From positions 78,809,357 to 78,873,356 of the forward strand of contig JBOZIK010000001.1 of assembly GCA_051453625.1 (NCBI GenBank): a DNA stretch of 64,000 nt. The letters run 5' to 3'. The DNA is from Welwitschia mirabilis (Eukaryota; Gnetophyta; Gnetopsida; Welwitschiales). The notes under the pieces were generated by a model, which made no database searches, was not told where the DNA came from, and saw only the letters and a list, made by a program, of their open reading frames with translations. The position numbers and the translations under genes were made by a program. Position 1 is the stretch's first letter, and each line of letters begins with the position of its first letter. Shown piece after piece: positions 22,521 to 35,822 of this stretch.

Positions 22521-24589
22521 TTTGATGCATATATACAATGGAGTTGATTCTTTTTACATTAGAGATAGTCCTTGGAATTCATAAGGAAAAAAACATTATT
22601 TCTACATAAAATCTATATAGTAAGTGATATTATAAGAATGAAAAGAATGTAATATTTTCATATTCATCAATTTCTATTAAATCATAATATTTTAAGTCAT
22701 CATAAACTTATTTTCCATGGAATTAAAAACTTGTAACTTTGTGTTCATATTTATAAAGTAATTTTTTTATTACTTCATTTCTATAATTGATTGGATAATA
22801 TATGTGACTAGAAATGGTCTTTCAAAGATAAGATAAAATTCTTTTAGGTTGTCTTCCATCTATAAAACTATAAGTTAACTAGGTAGTAAAATTTATCAAG
22901 TTTACTATTCCCTTGGGAATCTTAGTTGAGAAACCAATAAGTTAAAACTATATCTTAGTTTTTTTAACTTGTCTAAGCTAAGTTATTTACATAGGATATA
23001 TGGAATTAGGCTTAAATTATCTATCAAATCTAATAATGCTTTATCAAATATTTTGTTACTTATGATACTTGAAATTATTAAGAAATAAGATCTCTAAATT
23101 TTTGATAGAAGTCTATTTTAAACTATGAAACTTCCTTGTTAATCTAGAAATAATTTTTCTTTAGATTCATTTTTCTATGTATTATGCATACAAATTTATT
23201 TTTTATATGAATTAATTTTATTAATAAATTCAAAAAGGTGGTTCTAACCTTTAATTCCTAAAATGTTTTGAAGTACTCTGATTCAATTTGTTTATTTTCT
23301 ATAGGTCTAAGATATGTAGGATAGGAAACATTTTATAGTTATTCACATCGTTGTGTTTTTTTGTAATCTTATTCATCTTTTTTAAGATTGAAAGTTGGCT
23401 AAGATTGAGAATTTCATGCAGGCATATCTTCTCTAAATGGTTGAATAGTTTCATTTATTTAGATAACACTTCAAAAAGTGATAGCATTTACTTCCCTGAT
23501 TTCTTCTTCTTATTCAATCATATTGACATTCTTTTTGTTAAGAATAGATTAAGATAAATATTACCTCTTTATCATTTATTAATTAAATATAAAAAGTGGA
23601 ATGTATTTTGAGAAAGACAATTCATTTCTTATTTCAAATGTGAAAGAGCTTAAGATGTTTGGTTATTGATTTTAATTTATTTATTATTTTTTATTAATCA
23701 AGTTTTCATGAACTATGTAAGAACATCATCTAATGACCTACTTTATGGTTGATCAAGTTCTTATCAAGTAGAGTACTCATTTTATTATAACTATTATAAA
23801 ACTTCAAGATGGTTTTTCCACTTTAAGTTATTTGAATTTTCATAAGTAAATGATGATATCTATTATTCTCATCCTAAGAAGATTCTTTTAGATTGCATAC
23901 TATTTATTTATTTATCAATTAGATTTTTTTTTAATTGGAATACTGAGATATTCTTCTTCTTCTTCTTCTTCTTTTCCCTCCCTTTTTCCTCATTAGAAAT
24001 ACATAAAGGACATATAGCATCTCTTAAGCTTTGAATATCTAATATTTCACTTATGAATTCTAATTTTTTATTTATTTATTTAATTTATATATTTATTAAC
24101 TTATGACTACCAATTGAGTTTAATTAGCTAGGCCTCTGCTTTTAAATGGTATTTCCCAAGTTTTAGAACTATTGATTATATTTTCTAAAGCATCTCAAGA
24201 TTTATGTACTTCTTTAGAAAATATTAAGAACTTAGATATTATTAATATAATATACCAAGAAAGTGCATGTTAATTTAAAGCTTTTATTTTATGCATATAC
24301 TTCTAGTATTATAAAAGCACCAATGTTAAATGCTTTACATTTTATAATGAAATTTAAAAAAACAGTAGGATATGATGAAATAAAACTAAATAAATTAATT
24401 AAAAAAATTTAAAATATACCATCATAGAATCAGTAATCATAGCTATATTAGTGATGAAAAAAAGGAATAAATATAATCATAGATTAAAGTGTTCAATAAT
24501 CTAATTGTATAATGTTAATAACTTTTTACAAGTATGTGTTACATATTGTACATTTTTCAGATCTTAAGAAAAGAAGAAAATGAAAAAGG
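22521..24589 (-). other. Probable decayed protease/gag side of the Athila-like element
   Basis: By position this should hold protease and gag of the gypsy element, but I recognise no motif that proves it. It contains a (CTT)n microsatellite at 23,951-23,975 and ATTT runs near 24,065. No 5' LTR partner of G1 was found at the expected side. Confidence 0.35.
23951..23975 (+). repeat. (TTC)n microsatellite
   Basis: Eight uninterrupted TTC units followed by a T-rich and C-rich run. Confidence 0.95.
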
Positions 24590-25330
24590 AGAAAAGACAT
24601 TTATACTCATGAGATATCTAATTAAAAAATAAACATCTAATTGAAAAAATAAACATTTGTAACTCATAGTAGATGTTTAGTTAAGACTGAAAAGTTTTCT
24701 ATGTAGTATATTAATTTAGAAATTTAGTAAATGTAGGAAATGTATGATTAATAAATGATGATCTTGAATAGAAGAAATTTGTGATAGTAAACAATGTCTC
24801 TAGCATTTAAAAATGTTTATAGAAATAAAAGATGTATGTAGCACATGAAGAAATCTGTAATATAAAAGATGTTTGGATTAAAACTTGAGTACTACATAGA
24901 ATACATAAAAATCATTCAGAAGAAATTTTAGCTTAGGGTAGAATGACATGCACAAGACATCTATAATTTCAAAGAAATCTATGGTAGAGGTTTAGTAAAA
25001 TGGGAATAATCATGGAGTTAAAAACTTAGTTATAACCTTATGTTTTGTTAAGAAATAGAATTGAATCCACACTAGTAATCTACATGTAGAGAAGACATCT
25101 TGGACACTAAAAGACATCAATAATCCATTGAAGATATCTACTCATGTTAAGCTTTGAAGATATACCAAGTCTCAAGAAGATATGTATAAGAATCCAAAGA
25201 TATCTATACCAAGATAGAAAAAGGACTTTAATAAAATATGTCTATGATTTTTTGAAGATGTCTAATGTTAATATAGACATCTATAGTTATGAGAAGATGC
25301 ATAATTCATGTAATAGATTAAAAATAAAAT
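24590..25330. repeat. Stretch rich in AGACATCT-like words
   Basis: Repeated variants of AGACATCT or its reverse complement AGATGTCT (for example AAGACATCTATAAT, AGAAGACATCTTGG, AGATGTCTAATG, TAGACATCTATAG) recur through this segment. The same words mark the LTRs of copia B and D, so this may be an orphan LTR or 3' region of a related element. No protein similarity and no clean ends. Confidence 0.55.
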
Positions 25331-25849
25331 TAGTATAATTATGACATAATAATAATAAATTTAGCACCACATTAATAGAAGCATAAAAGAATAAGTTCAA
25401 CTAGTTAGTTCATAGGTTGCTTGTTTCATACTTATTAGAAAAACATTGAATCATTCTCTTAACTAAAAATTAATTAAGAAGAGTAGTAAGAGATGGAGTT
25501 TTCAAGAACAAGAAGGGATGATAATGTCTAGGATTTTTGCATAAGAAGTATCCAGTTTATGCTATTATAGAGTATAGCAATACTTCTATATGCTTGTATA
25601 AGGAGTTTGTTTTAGTATCTAGTGTGCCAAGGAGTAGTTATCATTATGGTGAGGGTGGTATGAAGGACTTATATTAGTAAGAGCTAGGCTAAAAGGATTT
25701 GGTAAGTCATTTTAAAGAAGAATGAAGTATTTTTCCTAGTTGTTGCATGAGAAAACTTTAGTCTTATTTATTCCAGATCAAGTATGTACTAAAGATAAGT
25801 TCAAAATTTAATTCTATCTTTTGGATCATTTTGTTTTAGTGGGGCCTCA
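25331..25849 (+). other. Probable LINE 5' region
   Basis: No motif of its own. It lies directly upstream of the LINE ORF1 remnant and reads in the same direction with short open stretches, so it is tentatively the 5' part of that element. Confidence 0.35.
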
Positions 25850-26470
25850 TCCTCAGCTAGACTTACTTATACTTTAATACCTCCAAATGGGAGGCTATAG
25901 GATTAACCAAAGTTTTAGCATTATTTAAAGGAATTTTGCTATTTCACTTTTAATAAGAAATGGATAAAGATTAGATAATAGTAAAGGAAGCTTGATTATT
26001 TGGGATAAGGAGTTTAACCCTAGCCCCATGAAAACGTTTGACTTTAATAATGTACTACTTTGGATTAAGATCCGTAACTTCCATATTAAATTATGAGAAT
26101 AGGCTTTTATTAAATGAGTAGCTTAAAATTTTGACAAACTAATTATGATAAATGGTATAAAAGTAAGGGAATCTTGATTTATCTTAGCACATTTTTGCAT
26201 TTGGACAATCTTTGAAAACATAAAAAAGATTAAAGAAATTTATTGTTAGTCAAAATAAAGATATAAGATGCTATCAGTTAAGTGTAAAAACATACCAATA
26301 TCATGCAAATTATGTGAAAATTAGGAACACTTAGAACACTTCTATAAATACAAAACTATCAAATGTGCCCACTGTGATAAGGAGGAACATAGTAAAAAGG
26401 ACTACAGAGTAAAGATCACATACAAGTACTATGACAAGCTAAGAAACTTACAAAAAGAATTTGAAATGAA
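25850..26470 (+). pseudogene. LINE (L1-type) ORF1 remnant with DUF4283-like region and CCHC knuckles
   Basis: The plus strand shows the plant L1 ORF1 layout. SLIIWDKEFNPSPMKTF and VLLWIKIRNFHIKL near 25,990-26,090 match the 'W...FNP......VWIRLP.LP' part of DUF4283. Near 26,300-26,400 come two zinc-knuckle-like motifs, CKLCEN and CAHCDKEEHSKKDY, the second lacking the final Cys. ORF1 protein binds element RNA. Stops break the frame several times. Confidence 0.82.
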
Positions 26471-27600
26471 GTGAATAAAGAAATAGTTAGGAAAATAAAA
26501 TATTATAACTATAGTTACAAATAATCAAAATAGTTTTTGAGATCTAGGAGATTATATGGACATGGATGCTAGAGACCATGAAAGATTAGGGATAAGAATG
26601 GAAACTAAGGATGTGTTAGATATCCTTGTTAGGAATGTGGACGATGGAAAAGTATTTGCCTTATTTTAGAAACCACAAAACAAAGCCTATCAAAATTAAG
26701 AAAAAGTGAATAATCCATTTTATTAGTCAAGGAACATAAACTTTATAATAAAAGATGAAGATCCACAAATTGGGAGAAGAAAAATAGAGAAACAAAAGTA
26801 AATTTAGCAAAGTCCTATGCCACACTAAATAATATAATTAAAAATAATACTAGCTATAAGAAGAAATAGTGATAATAATTCTCTCAGGGAAAATAAAGGG
26901 GATGGAGACCTACTATAGAAAAAGAAAAAGAAAAAAAATATCCTACTTTATCTTATTTAAAAAGTGAAATATAGACTAAGTGTGTATACAAGAGACCAAT
27001 ATTTTGGCCACCAAAGAATATGTTTTTTTCCAGTAGTAGAAGATAGTATAGGTAGCTATCACTAGATAAGTAGGAGGCTTCTTGTAACTACTAAAATTTT
27101 ATTTGACATTATCAAACAAGATGCATGATATATTCACATGTCAATCAAATATATGATTATTACTAATTATTATGACTCACAGAAGCATAGTAATTAAATA
27201 GACCTATTTGAAAATATGATCAAAAAATTTTAGAGTAAGAAATAACTTATTATATAAAATTTTAACTAGTACTTTCATTAGTGAAAGAAATGAAATAGCA
27301 TATATTAAAAAGAAAGGGAATTAGAGGAGTATTTGTATATAATTCAAAAAAATTATGTGCATGACTTGAATATAATCAAAACCAAGTATACTTAATCTAG
27401 TAAATGAAAAGAAACTTATAAGATTATAACTCGAATTAATAGAACTTAAATCACTAGCAGTTTGATAGCCACCATTTCATGTGCCTTAGATGTCCTCCTA
27501 AGATTAAGCTATGCTCATAGACCTAGTATTTTATAAATAGATGCAAATATGCCACATCATTATAATTTTAAGTTGAAGTATTACTAGTTAAAAAGGAAGG
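26471..27600 (+). pseudogene. LINE ORF2 endonuclease region, badly decayed
   Basis: By position between ORF1 and RT this should be the apurinic endonuclease domain. I see no catalytic motif with confidence. The part at 27,480-27,700 begins to resemble the post-endonuclease linker (LKTILKKWIKKDKRTF). Confidence 0.5.
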
Positions 27601-29000
27601 ATTTAGAACTTATCATTTATAATATCTAGAAATCCTATAAAGGCTTAATCCCTTGGAATTATTTTCTAAAATATTTGGCTCACCTTAAAACTATTCTAAA
27701 GAAGTGGATTAAGAAGGATAAAAGAACTTTTAAATATTAGATATTATAACTTCTAAACTAGATTAAAAACCTTCAAGTGGAGGAAGATGATAATACACTT
27801 AAAGAAAATAGTAAAACATAAATTATTTTTTGCATCATCTATAGATAGACAAGAAGTGATATTGAAAATAAATATTGAGTTAAATGGCTTAAGAAATGGG
27901 AATGATATATCAAGTTCATTTTTCACAGGCAGATTATCAAGTGCAAATAAACAAGATTAGAATAGTATGATAAGATGATAGAGAGATTATGGAGAAGGAA
28001 GAACTATTCTGGATTTTTGAAAACTACTATAAAGGTCTTTAGACTAGAAATAATCCCTACCCTTCAAAATAAAAATTTAATCTTCATAATAATATTATCA
28101 CACAAGACTTAAAAAACTTAATGAAGCCTTTTATTATTTATTAAATAGTTATGACTGTCTAAAATATGTCAAATAATAGAAGCCCTAGGCTTAATGGCTG
28201 GCCCATTGAATTTCATAAAAACTTATTTTCCTAACTTAAAAAGAACCTCACTAATTGGTAAATGACATGCTTCTTAAAGGTAGAATAAATAAGAAAATTA
28301 ACTATACAAATGTTATTATTATTTAAAAAAAAAGCATGATGCTATCATCCCATTAGATTTTTGTCTTATTAATATTTTTAATTTATACATAATATTCTAA
28401 CCAAAGCCATAGTTAGATAGGTAAGTCATTTGCTAGTAAAACTTATTAGCTCCAACTAGGCCAGTTTTACTAAGTCAAGGTATAACTAGGATCAGATTAT
28501 TTTAAATCATAAGCTCATTCATGCTTGTAAAACTCACAGATTCCTTACTATATTCATTAAGATTAATATAGAAAAAACTTATGCTTAAATTAACTAAGTA
28601 AATCTACAACAAGTTTTCATTAAAAAGGGATTTTTATAATAAATTATAAGGCTATGACTTCATTTATAGAAGACTACTATGTTATCAATTAAAATGAATG
28701 GTACTTATTATGGTTTTTTCCCTTTATTTACAAAGCTTAGATAGGAAGACCCATTGTTTTCCTACCTCTTTAATCTAGTTATGGATACTATCAGTACTTT
28801 CTTAAAGAAATACAAAACAAAAGATACTTCTATAGAAAACCAAGTTTTCCTCAATAATCATTACACTAATAATTTCATGATCACCATAGAAGATAGAAAA
28901 TAGGATTTCAAATATATAATGTATAGCCTTAATGATTTTAGTAGGCCTGTGAGTTGTACCATAAACTAGAAAAAATAAAATTTTTTATTTTTTTAATACC
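27601..29000 (+). pseudogene. LINE (L1-type) ORF2 reverse transcriptase remnant
   Basis: Motifs in order on the plus strand: WLKKWE followed by FIFHRQ near 27,890-27,935 (family 'WL..GD.NTKFFH'), then RSPRLNGWPIEFHKNLF near 28,180-28,225 (family 'SPGPDG.P.EF'). The CYHPIRFLSY block near 28,340 corresponds to 'IRPISL', and EDPLFSYLFNLVMD lies near 28,750-28,795 ('RQGDPLSPYLF'). The expected FADD box is read as LNNHYTNNFMI, so the catalytic Asp pair is lost. Target-primed reverse transcription would be its role. It is not functional. Confidence 0.88.
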
Positions 29001-30640
29001 TCATGTAGTTGTAAACATCTTATTATGAGCCATAAGGGCATTAGTGAAGGAAAAGAATTAGATGTATATTTGGGGATTCTAATGAAGAGTTGGCATAAAT
29101 AAGTACCTAAAAGGCCCTCTTAAAACAAATTAAGAAATAGTGTTCGAGGTGGAACAATAGCTTCCTATCTTCACAAGCTAAAGCTAGTTTGCTCCATAAG
29201 GGTATTAGCTTAATTACTTAATACATAAGAACTATTATCACTCTGTCAAAAAACGTTTCTTAATTTTTCAATAAAAGTTTTAAAAGACTTTTTTTTTTTT
29301 AAAAATTAGAAGGTAAGAATAAAAGTTGTATGAATCTAGTTATATGGTAAGAAGTTAGAAAACCTAAATATTTTGTGGATTTAATATCTAAAATATTAAA
29401 TACATTATTCTTAAGGCCAACGAAATATTTGTAAAATATTAGATGAGGATGAGGAGATATTGTTTTCCTTAATGAACACAAAGTCTAGAGAACACATGAT
29501 ACCCAACTCTAATAGCTCTTTTCTATGGAAAAATATCAAAAAAATTAAAAAGTAGCTTAATGACCTAAGCATCGCTACTTACTAGGATAACAAAACATTA
29601 CTAAAGCCTAAGAATGAAAAAGATCAAGGGAATAAGTTATTATGAAGAGGAATCTTATTGAGAAAAATAGATATTTTTATATGGCTCCTTAACAAGTGTG
29701 CCATCCTTATTGTTGATAGACTAAATAAGTTAAAAATCTAGGTCAATAAAGTTTATCCCCTATATAATAGAAATAGTGAATCTCCACATGTTTAGGGCTT
29801 GTGAGTGGACTAGAAGTTTTACAACTTGTCTACATGTTAATGTAAGTTTAATAAGATAATACCTTTTACATTACAGAAGTAACAATTAATTCTTTAGTAC
29901 ATTTGGTGGGCAAAAAATTATGTGATATTTTAGAAAATTAAATACACATCACATCAAAACTTTCATATTTATTTAATGATAGTGGAGAGAATTAGTTGTG
30001 GTAGTCATGGATAGGTATCCTATCCCTGAACTAGTAGTCCTAGTAAGATATAAGTAGAACATAGAATCATGATTTATGGTTGTAAGACATGAATGAAAGA
30101 ATACACTAAGATATTTAAATGTTTTCTTATGCTCAACTCTTTGGAAGTATAAAAGAATAGAAAATAACTTTTTAAAAAACAAAAATTATTGGAAGAATTA
30201 ATAGCAGAGGTGCCAGGGTTTCCTATGGCAGGGAAAGCTCTTAACACAAAATCTTAAGAAAAAATTATAATGGAGTTTTTTTATAGAGATTATTCATTGA
30301 TGTTGAATAATTGACATTTGAAAAAAATCATGGTTATCCTTAATATTGATAATAGTAAAGATGATTGACTACTACCTAGTGCAATCTAAAAATCACATGA
30401 AATTAAAAGGTTTTCATATTATTTTCATGTAGTGCTTAAGAGATTGTTTGAAGGTTGGAATTTTATATCTTTTACTAAAGTTCTTAAGAAGGAATAACCA
30501 CACCATTGTTATGGGGTCATTCTATCTGTGCTTGATGATACTCAAAGGAGTTCTTAAGTCTCATGTGAAGGAATAAGTTTGAGTTTGTTATTTCTAGGTA
30601 GTGTAGGAGTTTGAAGTTGGGTAGATGAAAAACTTGTTAT
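29001..30640 (+). other. LINE 3' portion and unassigned sequence
   Basis: Downstream of the RT motifs the plus strand continues with short open pieces in the same direction, possibly the thumb and C-terminal part of LINE ORF2. I could not identify the zinc domain, the end of the element or its poly(A) tail. Confidence 0.4.
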
Positions 30641-31123
30641 TGCCCTTTCTAATCTATCTTTGAGGATATCCTAGCCTCATCTCATTTTTCCTTACTAAAC
30701 CATTTCTTTCTCATGTTTTTTCTCTTTCATCTCATGCTTCACCCTCATTGAGGCCCTATACCTTAAAGGCCTAGACCCATTCTTCTTCTTCTCCTCACCC
30801 TTCATCTTGTCCTTACTATTTCTCTTCCATTCTGATGTAATCTAACCCTATATATTCCTTTCACTTATAGCTAAACCACCCCCCATCTTCTCCTCCTCCA
30901 TCTAATCATTTGGATTCTTCATCCTCTTCCTTTCCTTTGTCCTCATCAGTAGATGATGATTATGACTTGCCTCACTTTGAGAAATTGCTTAAGGAATTTA
31001 CCCTGATAGACTTGGCCTTATTATCTAAGTACTTTTTTGAGATTCTAGGTCTCTTCCATTGTGTAATTGAGAATAACATCATTAGACATCACAGAGTGCT
31101 ATCTATTCATATGCATCTTGTCA
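30641..31123 (+). CDS. Short Ser-rich ORF of unknown origin in CT-rich DNA
   Basis: CT-rich sequence at 30,640-30,960 leads into an open frame from the ATG at 30,910. It encodes a Ser-rich start (MDSSSSSFPLSSS), an acidic turn (VDDDYDLPHFEKLL) and a mixed hydrophobic tail. Its last codons and stop fall in the LTR of copia B, so the original frame was truncated there by the B insertion at 31,124. The frame may extend upstream without an ATG (Pro/Ser-rich). I do not recognise the family. It could be the only trace of non-retroelement coding sequence here, or an ORF of an older element. Confidence 0.3.
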
Positions 31124-32303
31124 TATTATGTGGTGTGATGTGATCACTATAACATTGTAAATGTTTTTTCAATATGTGTCTTAGTGTCAATTATTTAGAT
31201 AGATTTATTTTGTTATTTTGTATCAACATAAGTTTTAAGAAGTTATGTTTTTCTAACAAAAATAAAAAGGATTTATCCCACATTAATGAGGTGGAATGGA
31301 ATACCATCCACTTAAAGTATAAAATCATGTAAAAATGCACAAATCTTAATAATCTTGATACCTCTTAAAGAGATGAGTAGAATTATATCATATTAAAGAA
31401 TCATTTTTAATGTACTCCATTTATGCTCTAATTTGTGCTTAATGCTTCATTCATGCTTAAAAGATTAAGATATGCTCTAGTTATTTTTCAACATTTCTAA
31501 ATGATTTAATGTCCTTATTGCTTTTTATTTTAATAAGATTTAACAAAAATAGATGTTTTAGAAACTTAAGTGAATTCAGCTTGAACATGTTTCATACTTT
31601 AATTATAGATTTATTTTATTCTTAAATACTTTTAGGTTTATCAAAAAATTAGGTTATTGTGTTGAAATAAATTTCTATTTTAGCTAATAAGAAATAATCA
31701 AACTCATATTTTAAAATTCAATCAAAGACTAATGATCTTTAAGGCTTTATTAAAGCATTTGATCATTTGAAGATATTATTATGTTATTTCATAAAAAGAG
31801 GAGAAGATTTTGTTATTTGATTAAAGATAATAAAAAAATGGTGTTTTGAGGTTTTAAATTCAGTCTTGAAGCGTTTTGTTTTATTTAGATATAATGGCAA
31901 ATGACTTAGCCATAAAATTTCACCATTAGAACTTCATTCCAATGTTTTTTGGACCCTATTTTAAGAATGACCTGGAGGATAAGTGTATTTTAATAGATAG
32001 ACATCTATGATACATGAAATAGATGTTTATTAGCCTCAAAGATATCTTCGTAAAACTTAAGTTTTAAGTCATTAAAAGGATAAACATCTCTAAAAGAGAT
32101 AGACATCTACAATCTATGAAATAAATGTCTATCAAGTCCAAAGACATCTTTATAGCATAAAAATTTAATTACAAAGAATGTAACTTTCAAGATATATGTC
32201 TAACACATCAAAGATATATTCTATTAAATAATTGAATTTAGAAAATATGTCTAATAAGTCAAAGAAATTTGTACATCTTATAAACATCTTTCAACATCAA
32301 ATA
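31124..32303 (+). repeat. 5' LTR of copia B, part 1
   Basis: Direct repeat of 59,319-60,485. Shared blocks include TTATGTGGTGTGATG (versus TTATGTGATTTGGTG), AGTTATGTTTTTCTAA and GAGGTGGAATG. The last 300 bp carry AGACATCT-like words (31,999, 32,101, 32,142). It is cut at 32,304 by the 3' LTR of copia C and resumes at 41,443. Confidence 0.9.
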
Positions 32304-32982
32304 TGTCTTGAGGGATATTAGGCTTTAGGATCTACATACCTAAAATACTCTATTTTGTTTTGTTGGAACACCCAATGATAACAGTGATTTAAAATGTTTG
32401 AAAATAAAAAAAAATAGAGTGATTTTTTTAAACTTAAAACACTTAGGTATTATTATAAAGGGCAAATATTAAGCTAAAATTTACAAAAAAAATCATAAAA
32501 AAGTTAAGTTTTAAGTTTTTTTTAATTAAAGAAATAATTGTGAGATCTAAAAATACTAAAATAACAAACTCACACAATTTGAAAATAGATGTAGCTATTG
32601 AAAAACTATTTTTTTCCTCTTAAATTATATCAAAAGTACTCTCTATTAGGATTGAAGTAAAGCTTATAGTAGTTATCATAAGAAATTACTCAAAGAATAA
32701 AATTAGTAAAAGTATAAAAGTAGTAAAAGCAAATGAAATACAAGACGCTCAACATTAAGATTGCTTTTCCTCCATTTTAGATATTAACATAATAATTATT
32801 TTAATATAATATTAGTTTCACTTTTAATACAATGCTACTTTTCTATTCTCTATAGCTCCTAGTTTTCAAAAATACTAGACCAAAACCTTAAGACATATTT
32901 TACATTAATTTGGATCCCTAGCAAACATATTAGATGAAAAAAAAAACAGTAAAATCAACTTGCAAGTTAACTATAATTAGTA
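32304..32982 (-). repeat. 3' LTR of copia C
   Basis: Pairs with 40,775-41,442. Shared blocks include ATTAGGCTTTAGGATCTA, CTTCTCCTCCATTTTA-like sequence and CTTGCAAGTTAACTATAA. On the element strand it starts TACTAATTATAG directly after the PPT. Confidence 0.9.
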
Positions 32983-32998
32983 TTCCCTTCTTTAACTT
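32983..32998 (-). promoter_or_regulatory. Polypurine tract of copia C
   Basis: The element strand reads AAGTTAAAGAAGGGAA, ending at the 3' LTR border. Confidence 0.8.
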
Positions 32999-33974
32999 GT
33001 AAGTTCATTAAACTCACAATGGACATCAAGTCTTGCATTCTTTGCCTATTAATTGCCTTTATTAGAAGATTAGTAAATTGGTCTTTTGTGTTCACATATT
33101 GTAGTATCATTATTTTGTCTTTTACTTTTTCTTTGATGTAGTTGTACTTGATATCAATGTGTTTATTCTTTTGTATTGTATTTGACATTTTTTTTCCAAA
33201 TTTATGGCTAAAACATTATCAACAAATAATGGAAGAGGAGTATCTACATTTAAATGAAGTTCTTTCATTACCTTCACAATCCACATGATTGCTTTTATTG
33301 CTTCACATATTGTAATGTATTCAGATTCTATAGAAGAAAGAGTTATGCATTATTACTTATAAGATTTCCAAGAAATAATATTCAAGCTATGAAATATTAT
33401 TATTCTTGAAGTGTTTTTTTTTATTTTTTAAATATCCTCTTAAATTAGTATCACTATATGCAAAACCAAGAATGCATACATTTTCTAAATTGCAATGCTT
33501 CATTTATGGTTCCTTTGACATATCTCAAAATGTGCTTTGTTGGCTTCAGTTATTCTTCATTTGGTTTAGCCATGTATCTTGAAATAACATTTATTGAAAA
33601 TTCTAAATATAGTCTAAATTATGTTAGGTACCTTAAACATCCAATTATTTTCTTGAAATATTTTGCATTCACCTTTTTTGCTTCTTGCCTTTTATTAAAA
33701 TCATATGGTAATGGTGTTGCTTTTACATTTGTATTATGCATATTAAACTTCTCCAATTAATCTCTTGCATACTTACTTTAACAAAATGTAATTCCCACTT
33801 TATTTTATTTAACTTTAAATCTAAGAAATATTGTATATTTTCTAACTCTTTCATATCAAAAATTTCTTGCATTTCTCTTTTGAACTTATTTAACAACTTT
33901 TCACATACTTTAAAGTAAAGAACATCATCCACATAGACTAAAATAAAGATTACCTTATTATCTGTTCACTTATG
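32999..33974 (-). pseudogene. Copia C RT (C-terminal part) and RNase H
   Basis: The minus strand at 33,932-33,723 is open and carries the RT catalytic segment just upstream (VIFILVYVDDVLYF) and FKREMQEIFDMKELENIQYF after it. The RNase H end at 33,188-32,967 reads KNKHIDIKYNYIKEKV and YVNTKDQFTNLL, matching the conserved 'KHIDI+YH' and 'TKDQ.AD' segments. The YVDD box is intact. The frame upstream is cut by insertion H at 33,975. Confidence 0.9.
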
Positions 33975-34142
33975 TGTCATATCCCATATTTCATAAACCT
34001 TATTTACTTGAATATTAAATATATTAAGCTTTTAGTCAAATGATTAATTATCCTTATTCAAAGGCTTTGTCAAAATAAGATGTCATTTCAAATTAGCATT
34101 AATTTATAATTTCATAATTTATCATGAAAATAATAACAATTA

Positions 34143-35000
34143 TGTTAGAATATTTTTATGAGAAAAGATCTTCAAATATTTAAAAATTAGATAATCCCAT
34201 TATGTGAGGAATTTAAATCACATGCTAGAACTAATCAACTAAAAATTTCAAGAGGACATAATAATATATTTTACATATTATTTACTCATTTAAATTCTTA
34301 GTAAATGTGATAGGTGTACAATATTATAAAAAAGCATTTTCTTCCTTCTATTGTGTAATTTATATATTTTATACAATTTAAAATAAATGAGCATTTGAAT
34401 AATCAAATGAACTCTTATCTGGAACCAATAATAATAAATGAGTAGATTTACTCTACCATGACTTATATATTCTTGAGATCTATAAGGGCATTTGGTTCAT
34501 AATATACTCATTATTTTATTCACTAGAATTAAAAAGTTTGTCTTATTATGCCACATGACAATTTTGAAATTTGTGCATTTATTTTTTTGACACATGTCTT
34601 AGATTAATTAAACCTCCATATGATTCTATGAAGGATTAAAAAGAATCTAACATAAGTAAATGATGCATGTAATTAACCTTGCTAATTAAAACAAGAAGAT
34701 TGCTCATTGTAGCTAGGTGCATGACTTATAAATTTGATCTTTTTTTGTAGTCTAATTCCACTTATTACTCATCCCACTTACCACAGCTAAACCATGTGAT
34801 CTTATGATCTTGAGCTATATGCCTTTGTTTTTATATACATAGAAATCCTTTCCTCTCTTGTAAAAGGAGATACTTTCTGTTTTTTTTTATACAATTGAAT
34901 TTCCTTATTTTCTTTCTCTTTTTTTCATTCTCTTGCTTGTGAAGCTTAAATCTTAAAATCATGGAGATAAGAAACTCTTGAGCTTAGATCTTCATCAATT
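34143..35000 (+). repeat. Possible copia-type LTR start inside H
   Basis: TGTTAGAATATTTTTATGAG at 34,143 is a typical copia LTR beginning. A TATA-like TTTTATATACATAG lies near 34,831, followed by CTCTCTTGTAAAAGGAG and a T-rich run, as in an LTR U3-R junction. I found no PBS, no matching second LTR and no definite end, so this is tentative. Confidence 0.35.
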
Positions 35001-35822
35001 TTCTACTACCAAAGACTTAATAATCTTCCCAAGTAAGCTCTTTACTCTTATTATTCATATGATCTCTTTTAAGATTCTTGTCAAATGATGTGATATTGCA
35101 GTGGAAAATTATATATGGTTTTTATGTAATTATGTTATAAAATATTATTTCCTTCCATTGAATCTCACCAAGACATTGAAGAGATATGAAGGGTCTCTTA
35201 TGCTTGGTGATAGAAGTTACTAATGGATGATTATGGCTAAGCAATCAAGTGGTTTACTATTAAAAAAAGGATATCATGTTTATTTTAATATTATATCTTT
35301 ATCTATTATGCATTAGGTCCATCTTATTGAGAGCAAAGTTTGAACCTCAAAAATCTCTTTACACTAGTACTATTTTATAGAAATCCTAACGCTCATAGTA
35401 AATAGGTCCTTTTGAATTGATTTAATTTTTTATTTCTATAATGATTTAAATTAGTAACTTAGTAAATATATTATGTAAGTAATTATTTAGTATATCCATT
35501 ATTTTATTGATCTAATTTATTGCTTACGTAGTTGTAGAAACTCTATCATATTTTTGTTATGCTAAAAATGAAATTTACAAAACAGAGGCATAGGGGGGAA
35601 AAAGAATCAGAACTTATTAATTAGTAGATATAAATTAGTAAGATTTTTTTTCTTTTTCAAATTTAGGATTGTGTTATGAATGAGAAAATGTAAAAATAGT
35701 AATTTTTAATGGGTAATTATTTTTAAAAAAATTATTTATTAAAATAAGTTAGAAAATAAATGCATAAAAATAGTAAGTAAGTAATTTACACTTTTATAAC
35801 TATTTATTAATTTATATATGAA

